A stretch of 25,422 nucleotides of DNA from Sphacelaria rigidula. Taxonomy: Eukaryota; Phaeophyceae; Sphacelariales. Positions 20,802 to 25,422 of the stretch are shown piece after piece. A program made the translations under genes and the position numbers. The DNA lies in contig CAXNAA020000166.1 in assembly GCA_964200075.2 (NCBI GenBank), positions 1 through 25,422 on the forward strand, in the 5' to 3' direction. Position 1 is the stretch's first letter. Each line of letters begins with the position of its first letter. The notes beneath the pieces were generated by a model. It was given only the letters and a program-made list of their open reading frames with translations. It made no database searches and had not been told where the DNA came from.

Positions 20802-23800
20802 GCAGCGAGGACATGCGGTCATCTACAAAGACGCTAATAACGCAACATCAACAGCGATACCAACAGCAAGCAAAGGCACCTCGACCATGATCAACAACAC
20901 GCTTCCTGGTGGTGCTGCTGCCTCCGCCGCTGCCGCTGCCGCCGCTGCCGCCGCTGCTGCGGCTACCGGTGGCTACAGTCTCAACACCCCACCAACTGCA
21001 TCGCCGTCCCCCATCCCCTCTTCGGCAGACACGCCAAACATGCAAACAACTATCTCCGGAACAGGAGCGGTCTCGTGCGTGACGGCGCCAGGGACGTCAT
21101 CGTCGTCGGCGACGGCCGCGGCGGGCGTCAGTAGTATCGGCGGAGTTGCCAGAGAAGCATTTCCGCTGGCGCGGGGGGCGGACGGGACAGGGGTAGGTGT
21201 TCACCCGTCAGTTGCCGCGTTTCACGATGAGGCAAGGCAAGCTGCTGCGGCTGCTGCGGCAGCGACTACTGGGACTCCGGCGTGGTCCTCGCCCTCGCCC
21301 ATGGCGGTAGCAGTCTCCAGTAAGGCTGCCTCTCCTTTGATGGCATCACAACAAGCCGTTGCCGCTGCGCCGGCTACTGTTATGGGAGCAACTGGGGTCG
21401 CGGAGGGGGGGCGGCTAACCGCGGGAGCGACGGGGGCGGCGGCGGCCGCGACAGTAGCCACGACGGCGGCGGCTGTATTGGCGGAGAGGTAGGTGTGATT
21501 TCCACGCGTGTTCCACGCCCGACATATCTTGACGCCACGTACGTCATGCTCCAATCTTTGGCCTCTTGAATGTTTACACTTTGCTCGGTGATCCCTCTGA
21601 GTGCGTAGTCCTACATGGAGAAAAGAAAAATGTCGCCAGCGGCATGGGAGTCGGGCGGTTGGTACATGGTACGTGCGTCGCCCAATGGAAAGTGGTAATC
21701 TTGCAAGAGTCTCATGTCGAAGGTCTTCACCTTTTTTTTACTTCTCCAACAGCGCTCAACGTGTTAGCTCTTCTGTTGTCTGCTGCCCCCCCCCCCCGTG
21801 CCTCTTTCCTAACTCCAATAATACAAGCAGAAACGAGAAAGCCGCTCTGTATGCCAATTTCCTAAAAGACCCGACGGGAGTGGTCATCACCCATTCCAAC
21901 GTTAACGACGGCGCTGTCGCCGCCGACAGCGAGATAAGTGGTCGCCACCACCAGCAAAAGTCACGATTAGGAGCGCATGTAGCGGTGGGTGCAGCTGGCA
22001 CAGCAGCTATGGCCGTCGCAGCCGCCGGCGCTGGAGCAAGCATGGACACAGGCATCAATATGGCAGGCTGGGAAGAGGTGGTTCCGCCGGGGAGTTTCGG
22101 GAATCTGTCTGATGAGGTGATTTATAAGTCAATAATTACGATGATAATAGTCATGATGGTAGAAATAATGAGAGAAGAAAAGAACAACAGAGCAAACGCC
22201 ATTTCAATGCTTTGTTTGCAAGCAGTTGAAGCATGTGGATCATGGACCAAGAATTGTACATTTACAGTAGTGAGTCCACGATGTGCTTATTCTATTTCTT
22301 GTTTTCACCGTAGCTATTTTGAATTTTTTGCTCCACCTGCAGACACATTGTCCAGTCAGGTGGGTAGTAGTCAGAAGATGTGCTGTACGGCCGCTGTGCA
22401 AGAGAAGGCTGGAGTGTGCTTGGAAGGGTTGAAGAGGCGTCAGCTCTTTTGAAGCAGCGACACGCAGTCTCAGTTGAAGCGGTTGTGGAACAGTGTGCTT
22501 GTTGACGAACCGCGCGTGTTGAGGACCCAAGTGTCACAGGGTGTGTTCAAGTAAAGTTTACCCCAGTTTCCTCTACCTAAATCCATGGTTGAAACATACC
22601 TGATTCGAGTGTAAATACCGAGATTCGTATCTTCGGAGGGGCTGACAATCCCAAGTACTATGGCGTGCGCACAAGGCAATTTTATCCAAATCGGTGCCGA
22701 TTTGAGGTCTGCTAACGCACACTTTGTCTAGGGCACCCTTCGCAACCCCCTTGCCCGACGGTTCTCGCTGTATGCCTTGGTTAGGATTAAGGTGAAGGTT
22801 AGGGTTAGGATTAGCTTTATTTAAAAAAATGTGTCAAACATGGATCTGGATAGAACTTGGGTATACCCAAGTAGTATGTGTTGACGCCATGGCCTTTCCT
22901 GTGCTCCGCCTTCGCTCTTGGTTGAGGCAGTTGCTGTTCGTTTTGGTTGTCCAGTGTAGAACAAACGGGCGCCCTACATTTCGCGGGGTTGACGCAAACA
23001 CAAAACACACACACATATGAAACACCTGCGTCGTATCGGGCTTTCACTCGTGTGCAATAGGATCTGTACCTCTGACTCATTGTCCATTATTATTCGCGGC
23101 ATCTGTGGCCGTCGCCGTTATCCATAAGTACGAAACGATGCAAATCCTCGCAGTGCTACATTACAGCACTCCAGTTGTGAAGCCGTTTCATAATCGTTCT
23201 GCCTGCACTCAAACAGTAACCTGCCTGGCTGTTCAGGCCGCCGTTCCGCACGTGTGGTGATGCGTCTGCCTTCCAATCCCTCAGCGTGTTAATTGACAAT
23301 CGCTTCGATGTTGAGCATCACCGGGAAAATGCCTTCTAAACACGTTTCGCTGTGTTCCTGTATCGCTTCATCTTTTACCTTTTCTTGTGCAGTACTCGTC
23401 TTTCGTTTTGCTTAGCTGTGCTTTGCTTTGCGTGTCTTTTTTTTTTTTGTCATCTCACCTCGAGTATTAAATGTTTGTATCTTGTGAAATCACCACGGAT
23501 AGACTCGTAGCGCATCGGTCAGTATTGTACCATATCATGGAAGTATTATCGAGATGATTTGCTTCCTCTCCTCTCTACTCGTGTTTTTTTTCTCTTCAAG
23601 TTCATGATACCTCGTGACTTCTCACTCTCGCTCTTATGGTCATTGTCCATGACTCGCTTTTTCTATAGGCGAAGGCCCTTGCTGAGGAGGGTTTGTTTGA
23701 CCTGGTCGCCGATGCGTGGGGACCCGACACGGGTGATTTGTGCTTCCGCTACGTGGAAGAGCAAACGCGGACGGAGATACCGCTTGACGCTAGGGCGTTT

Positions 23801-23872
23801 CAGCTGGCCCTGGAGGGCCGAACAGAGCCGAAGGGGGAGCTGGAGAGTATTTACGGGAAGCCCGCTGTCGAG
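9598..23872 (+). CDS. Large multi-exon gene; low-complexity protein with possible winged helix
   Basis: Thirteen exons were assembled by hand: 9598-10824, 11649-11840, 13394-13517, 13612-13685, 14019-14099, 14203-14399, 14751-15875, 17279-17456, 17980-18182, 18778-20299, 20647-21488, 21831-22116 and 23669-23872. Phases agree at all 12 junctions (0,0,1,0,0,2,2,0,2,0,2,0) and every intron is GT..AG. The product so far is about 2,085 residues: an N-terminal disordered region with polyQ, a helical part, an NLS-like cluster, a possible winged-helix domain, then long Ala/Gly/Pro/Ser-rich and polyQ regions and two more structured short exons. A nuclear transcription-related role is inferred from this composition only. 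The 3' end is uncertain: unspliced reading stops at 23929, or a terminal exon follows at 25038. Confidence 0.72.
10825..11648 (+). other. Intron 1 of the large gene
   Basis: 824 bp with a GTGAGC donor and an ATTAACCCAACAG acceptor. I see no repeats or genes; a 150-codon minus-strand frame (11446-10994) has no recognisable features. Confidence 0.7.
11649..11840 (+). CDS. Large gene, exon 2
   Basis: 64 codons, phase 0 at both ends; acceptor CAACAG, donor GTGCGT. The start, VDALSAKVNNAMQETESKP, continues the amphipathic helix begun at the end of exon 1 (ESLEDIRSRMHQ), so the junction makes a coherent short coiled-coil-like segment. The rest is Ser/Thr/Lys/Glu-rich and probably disordered. Confidence 0.75.
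11841..13393 (+). other. Intron 2 of the large gene
   Basis: 1,553 bp. It contains several open frames on both strands (for example 12756-12148 minus, 202 codons) but none with recognisable content, and no clear repeat. A skipped small exon here cannot be excluded. Confidence 0.55.
13394..13517 (+). CDS. Large gene, exon 3
   Basis: Acceptor TTTTGCCGTTACAG, donor GTATGT; phase 0 in, phase 1 out. It encodes TARLQQHLTEVRRNSRSRQ followed by a Pro/Gln-rich tail (QQQPQPTPPPRRTETP). The first part is a basic amphipathic helix. Confidence 0.7.
13612..13685 (+). CDS. Large gene, exon 4 (acceptor uncertain)
   Basis: The reading frame gives IQRALVDASNVLEHLSPSIL then EARE, ended by donor GTGCGA at 13686, phase 0. 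An acceptor after AAAAG at 13611 gives the phase needed by exon 3, but the sites CGCTAG (13600) and TTCAG (13619) are closer to consensus and would need a different exon 3 donor. The coding content is convincing; the 5' border is not. Confidence 0.5.
13821..13883. repeat. Two-copy 26-bp direct repeat
   Basis: The 26 bases starting CATAGTTAGCAGTAACGC at 13821 recur without change at 13858, a spacing of 37 bp, inside the 333-bp intron between exons 4 and 5. Confidence 0.9.
14019..14099 (+). CDS. Large gene, exon 5
   Basis: 27 codons, ALAEVMQNNTFSAERRAAAF then YHDWARR; acceptor GACGCAG, donor GTGTAC, phase 0 at both ends. Together with exons 4 and 6 it forms a helical, low-disorder region of roughly 110 residues whose family was not recognised. 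Confidence 0.65.
14203..14399 (+). CDS. Large gene, exon 6
   Basis: The acceptor CTTGCTACCCAG ends at 14202, leaving an intron of only 103 bp after exon 5. The exon starts LGEDDKLIAVLSCAMLECDS, continues with TCARVARLAVGNVGKAL and then a Pro/His-rich linker (PKPEALDQDSTLPHPHEPR). The donor is GTAACC at 14400, phase 2. This frame is not the longest open frame at the locus (another frame runs 14087-14383), but it is the only one whose phase and composition fit the flanking exons. Confidence 0.65.
14400..14750 (+). other. Intron 6 of the large gene
   Basis: 351 bp that contain the poly-C/CA microsatellite (14602-14703). Open frames through it coding poly-Pro and His-Thr repeats are products of the microsatellite, not exons. 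Confidence 0.7.
14602..14703. repeat. Poly-C followed by (CA)n microsatellite
   Basis: C-runs broken by single A residues (14602-14659), then an uninterrupted CA repeat to 14703 of about 22 units. It lies in the intron between exons 6 and 7. Lengths in such tracts are unreliable in assemblies. Confidence 0.95.
14751..15875 (+). CDS. Large gene, exon 7 (NLS-like cluster, polyPro, polyGly)
   Basis: The frame is open from 14734. Acceptors CAAAG (14750) and CCGAG (14783) both give the needed phase 2; the first is used here. The protein includes VLNPRLPTHAELDYTLP, a basic cluster KKRKRP (codons at 14977-14994) typical of a monopartite nuclear localisation signal, then long Ala/Gly/Pro/Ser-rich sequence with about 14 consecutive Pro and 10 consecutive Gly. 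The donor is GTGAAG at 15876, phase 2. Reverse-strand frames (15508-15047, 15965-15636) are shadows. Confidence 0.8.
15876..17278 (+). other. Intron 7 of the large gene
   Basis: 1,403 bp; the acceptor is CTAAAACGCAG. It contains frames of 60-156 codons on both strands, none recognised, and an AT-rich near-palindromic patch at about 16230-16262. No mobile element was identified. Confidence 0.6.
17279..17456 (+). CDS. Large gene, exon 8 (first half of possible winged helix)
   Basis: The first base completes AG|G (Arg) from exon 7. The exon reads REETKFEAAALAVSRAKLAK then PRKWEECAEGGEAYYVTAML and ASVVRSLAEGPKTEVELDQ. The segment YYVTAMLASVVRSLAEGPK resembles helix 1 of E2F/DP-type winged helices, in which a helix of about 15 residues is followed by a Gly/Pro turn. 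Donor GTACAG at 17457, phase 0. The preceding charged helix is probably separate. Confidence 0.72.
17457..17979 (+). other. Intron 8 of the large gene, with poly-C/G tracts and N gap
   Basis: 523 bp as assembled. It holds poly-C (17590-17622), a GC-only stretch, an N gap (17692-17701), poly-G and poly-C again (17726-17797). The length is unreliable because 17702-17778 appears to duplicate 17514-17590. Confidence 0.7.
17692..17701. other. Assembly gap (10 N)
   Basis: Ten Ns between two G/C homopolymer-rich read ends; see the finding on sequence duplicated across this gap. Confidence 0.99.
17980..18182 (+). CDS. Large gene, exon 9 (second half of possible winged helix)
   Basis: Acceptor GAGCAG, donor GTGAGT, phase 0 in and 2 out. 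It reads SVRKDMETGRAAVGLATADW, then TESHMVNVRLVVDVLIALGL and VKSELCTEQSCVLGWPGD. The hydrophobic helix NVRLVVDVLIALGLVKS and the following strand ending LGWPG match the helix 3 and wing pattern of E2F/DP domains (helix with VLxxxxLI, then a strand ending in W-x-G). The RRxYD DNA-contact motif normally at the start of helix 3 is absent (VNVRL instead). So the fold may be shared without the same DNA specificity, or the resemblance may be chance. Confidence 0.72.
18183..18777 (+). other. Intron 9 of the large gene, with poly-G tracts and N gap
   Basis: 595 bp as assembled, containing poly-G (18433-18453), an N gap (18499-18508) and a longer broken poly-G (18522-18574). A C/CG pyrimidine-rich stretch (18675-18730) leads to the acceptor GGTGCAG at 18777. 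Confidence 0.7.
18499..18508. other. Assembly gap (10 N)
   Basis: Ten Ns between poly-G tracts. Sequence after the poly-G on the left (18454 onward) resembles that after the poly-G on the right (18581 onward). Confidence 0.99.
18778..20299 (+). CDS. Large gene, exon 10 (507 residues, low complexity)
   Basis: The first base completes GG|T (Gly) from exon 9; the donor is GTGAGG at 20300, phase 0. The exon encodes poly-Ala and poly-Ser stretches, Pro-rich segments and a few less biased islands: SPSFSQNYLNALSRGMLAEA then GFQPVPGG, and VSAWGKLPGFKMDDDDN, which could be short interaction motifs in a disordered chain. It also has a His/Gln/Pro-rich part (HQVHRPYQHHYPAPQQQ). The frame is open upstream to about 18610, so the acceptor is chosen by phase and by the end of the pyrimidine tract. 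Reverse-strand frames are shadows. Confidence 0.8.
20300..20646 (+). other. Intron 10 of the large gene
   Basis: 347 bp with a poly-T run near its 5' end and acceptor CTGTGTACCGTAG. Nothing else was recognised. Confidence 0.75.
20647..21488 (+). CDS. Large gene, exon 11 (27-glutamine tract, poly-Ala)
   Basis: Phase 0 in, 2 out; donor GTAGGT. It begins VTSTTAYGPSSHAGRGQVG. A run of 27 Gln codons (20725-20805), a mix of CAG and CAA, follows. Next come a short polar segment (RGHAVIYKDANNATSTA), a long poly-Ala tract near 20920-20961 and Ala/Thr/Ser/Gly-rich sequence to AAVLAE. The mixed CAA interruptions suggest a stable, translated polyglutamine tract rather than a pure expanding microsatellite. 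The upstream 80 codons are part of the same frame, so the exon does not begin at the ATG at 20887. Confidence 0.8.
20725..20805 (+). repeat. Coding CAG/CAA repeat
   Basis: Twenty-seven in-frame CAG or CAA codons, starting with eight CAG. It lies inside exon 11. Confidence 0.95.
21489..21830 (+). other. Intron 11 of the large gene
   Basis: 342 bp with a C-run at 21786-21797 and acceptor ATACAAGCAG. A longer frame starting at 21601 runs into exon 12, but its upstream part is intron. Confidence 0.75.
21831..22116 (+). CDS. Large gene, exon 12
   Basis: The first base completes AG|A (Arg) from exon 11. It reads NEKAALYANFLKDPTGVVI, then an acidic and Ala/Gly-rich part, ending GWEEVVPPGSFGNLSDE before the donor GTGATT (22117), which is weaker than the others; phase 0. 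The first 20 residues and the last 20 are less biased than the surrounding disordered regions. Confidence 0.7.
22117..23668 (+). other. Intron 12 of the large gene
   Basis: 1,552 bp; the acceptor TTTTTCTATAG is strong. It contains a telomere-like stretch (22779-22813) and a poly-T near 23437. Open frames on both strands (such as 22530-22240 minus) have no recognised content. Confidence 0.65.
22779..22813 (+). repeat. Degenerate interstitial telomere-like repeat
   Basis: GGTTAGGATTAAGGTGAAGG followed by TTAGGGTTAGGATTAG: five to six TTAGGG-like units, one perfect. It lies in intron 12, far from any chromosome end visible here. Confidence 0.7.
23669..23872 (+). CDS. Large gene, exon 13
   Basis: 68 codons, phase 0 in and out, acceptor TTTTTCTATAG, donor GTGAGA. 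It encodes AKALAEEGLFDLVADAWGPD then TGDLCFRYVEEQTRTEIPLD and ARAFQLALEGRTEPKGELES. This is acidic, ordered-looking sequence unlike the low-complexity bulk, so it is probably part of a folded C-terminal domain; the family was not recognised. If the donor is not used, the frame continues 19 codons to a stop at 23929 and this is the last exon. Confidence 0.72.
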
Positions 23873-25037
23873 GTGAGAATGGAAGGGCAGACGGAGAGGA
23901 GGCGAGGGTGCTATAATAGTGGAAGATGACCACGATAAATGAAGATGAACGTTCCACCAGGGAACTTTCTCTGCTTGGTTGATTGGTTTGGATTGGTTTG
24001 TCTTGCATGGCGTAACTTGAGATGGCGAAACGTTCGCATATAGGTAGCTTGTCCTGGGGTAGATCGTGAACGCTCACGAAAAGAATTACAGGAGTCGGTC
24101 GTGAATAGCCGGGAATGTGCTCCAGGCAAGATAACAACAATGTCGATCATACAGATACTTTTACAATGATCTTGATGGCGAAAAAATTCAAGCACGAGTG
24201 ATCTTCATACCGGAATATTCGTCACTACATGAGTGGTTTATTGCGGGGTGTGTACGCAGCATGTTTCTGTACAAACAGTAGCGTACTGGCGTGTGGGTTC
24301 ACCATACAACCGCAGTAGCACGGTAGTAGCAGGAGAAATGACAATCCTAACAGAGGAAGATGCGTGAAACAGAGAACGTTGTGCATAGGAGGAGAGAGAA
24401 GCTCAAGAATGTAAGTAGTACCCTACTCGGGTTGTTGGCATGAAGGCGTGAAGTGCGTTTTTAGATGCCTCTTATTTTTGGTATCATTTTTTTTTTTTTC
24501 ACTTGTCGCACTGTGAACCCCTTCCCTTCTCGGGACGAGTCCGTGGTGTCGTGTCCCAAGGGATCAAGCCATCTCTTCGCGGTACACGCCTTGCATTTTT
24601 ACCTCGCAGATCGGGTCAGCACTCCCGCACCGCCTAAACTCTCATCAACCACACTCAGTCACTTGCGTTTTGTTTACTTGCGTACTCACGCTTCCGACGA
24701 TGGAAATTAGATACTTTGAAGAAAAAAGCCAACGCATCGAGAATCGAACCCATGTTCTCTCAATCCTAATGGTGATAGGCGGACCATTTTAATTTTCACC
24801 ACCGGGCCGCGGCGGTGATATCTCCCTGCCCGAACCCTGTTTCTTCATGCTTGTTGCTGTTATCGCGTCTGTGTGTTGGTTCATTGTCTTTTCATTGACA
24901 TAAAATGGTTGAGTAGTACCATGGTCAGTATCATATGCGTGGCGAGCACTCCCTCTCCCTGCTCTCTCTTGATTGGTTCATTGGTTCGTCGTGTCGCACA
25001 TAAACTGATCTCCTACGAATCCAGCCGTAGTTATTAG
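23873..25037 (+). other. 3' region or last intron of the large gene
   Basis: This contains the minus-strand SINE (24487-24818). Otherwise there are short frames only. An alternative terminal piece after TTACAG at 24091 reads ESVVNSRECAPGKITTM and stops soon after, but it lacks a pyrimidine tract. Confidence 0.5.
24487..24818 (-). mobile_element. tRNA-derived SINE-like element, copy 2
   Basis: Read on the minus strand, the element has a tRNA-like head (24818-24729), a body of about 230 bp and a 13-A tail (T run at 24487-24499). In the head an A box (CGGCCCGGTGG, 24809-24799) matches 9 of 11 positions of TRGCNNAGYGG, and a B box (GGTTCGATTCT, 24750-24740) matches 10 of 11 of GGTTCGANTCC. Both are RNA polymerase III internal promoter elements. 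The body is shared with the remnant at 4172-4378. Stems are imperfect and the anticodon loop lacks the invariant U33, so it is not a functional tRNA. No clear target-site duplication was seen. Confidence 0.7.
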
Positions 25038-25154
25038 TACAAGATGGACGTACGTGGGCACCCGAGGTTGAAAGATATACGGAAACACTTGCTGAAAAGG
25101 AGACTCGAGAACGCTACTCGAACTCCAGAAAGGGGGATGCTGGAAAAGGAATGA
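25038..25154 (+). CDS. Possible terminal exon of the large gene
   Basis: After an AG at 25036-25037 the frame reads YKMDVRGHPRLKDIRKHLLK then RRLENATRTPERGMLEKE and a TGA at 25152-25154. Phase 0 fits exon 13. The peptide is basic and helical. The acceptor GTAGTTATTAG has a poor pyrimidine tract. Alternatively the ATG at 25044 starts an independent 36-residue open frame, or this is chance; a minus-strand frame of 84 codons overlaps it. Confidence 0.28.
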   Translation, partial: YKMDVRGHPRLKDIRKHLLKRRLENATRTPERGMLEKE

Positions 25155-25316
25155 GAAAACGAACACAGTGGCACAGTGAACATGATGTCAATTGAACGAA
25201 GAGAAGGGAAAAGGAGAAAACAAATGACACAACAACGGCAGCCCCCACGACTCTGGGAGTGGCGATACCAGAAAATAAAACAACTCATTGGAGGCTGTCA
25301 TGCAAATGCAAGATAA

Positions 25317-25422
25317 TCAGTAGGTCTCGGGCCGAACAATCTTAGCAGGATGTAGCTCACTCTTCATGCGACTCGCCGAAGACACCACGGCGCGTCGCGC
25401 TTGGTGATTGAGTGCGAGCCTG
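25317..25422 (-). CDS. C-terminal exon of a convergent gene (partial)
   Basis: On the minus strand the sequence from the window edge reads RLALNHQARRAVVSSASRMK and then SELHPAKIVRPETY before a TGA stop at 25319-25317. The very edge is CAG on the minus strand (25422-25420), so this may be a complete last exon starting at 25419. It is short, but the composition and clean stop look coding. The protein family is unknown. The gene would be convergent with the large plus-strand gene. Confidence 0.45.
   Translation of the reverse strand, partial: RLALNHQARRAVVSSASRMKSELHPAKIVRPETY

Noticed and set aside
20887-21492. Independent gene starting at the ATG at 20887
   Set aside because: The same frame is open for 80 codons upstream, including the polyQ tract, and joins exon 10 in phase at 20647.
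24729-24818. Functional tRNA gene on the minus strand
   Set aside because: The promoter boxes are present, but the T and D stems are imperfect, the anticodon loop lacks U33, and the sequence continues into a repeat body with a poly-A tail; a SINE fits better.

Overview
This window looks like nuclear DNA of a eukaryote with long, frequent introns. A stramenopile, and among those a brown alga of the Ectocarpus type, is the best guess. The grounds are moderate GC with no strong AT bias, introns of about 0.1-1.6 kb with GT..AG borders (donors such as GTGAGT, GTGAGC, GTATGT), very Ala/Gln/Pro/Gly-rich exons, TTAGGG-like interstitial repeats and tRNA-derived dispersed repeats. The taxon is inferred; no rRNA or organelle marker is present. 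Three runs of ten Ns mark assembly gaps.

Layout. 1-1165: two arrays of a noncoding 82-bp tandem repeat, each closed by the same end sequence. 1166-2148: mostly featureless, with one weak minus-strand exon candidate that ends in a Tudor-like motif. 2149-6145: a two-exon plus-strand gene for a 90-residue single-pass membrane protein. Its 3.7-kb intron holds a tRNA-SINE-like remnant (about 4172-4378) and coding-like, frame-broken segments on both strands. 6146-9597: no intact gene; a plus-strand region with many short reading frames (about 6641-8218) that may be decayed coding sequence, plus a TACAG microsatellite.

9598 to at least 23872: one large plus-strand gene rebuilt here from 13 exons whose phases agree at every junction. 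It encodes about 2,085 residues, mostly low-complexity Ala/Gly/Pro/Gln/Ser sequence. Between these lie a short helical region (exons 4-6), a basic nuclear-localisation-like cluster (exon 7) and a compact domain split over exons 8-9 that resembles a winged helix of the E2F/DP type but lacks the usual RRxYD recognition motif. The organisation suggests a nuclear regulatory or scaffold protein; the function is unproven. A possible terminal exon lies at 25038-25154.

23873-25316: 3' part or last intron of that gene, containing a more complete tRNA-derived SINE on the minus strand (24487-24818). 25317-25422: the C-terminal exon of another gene on the minus strand, convergent with the large gene and cut by the window edge.

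The most noteworthy points are the 13-exon gene with its candidate degenerate winged helix, the 90-residue membrane protein that only appears after splicing across 3.7 kb, the two-copy SINE family, the duplicated 82-bp satellite blocks, and position-by-position duplication of sequence across an N gap that looks like an assembly artefact.
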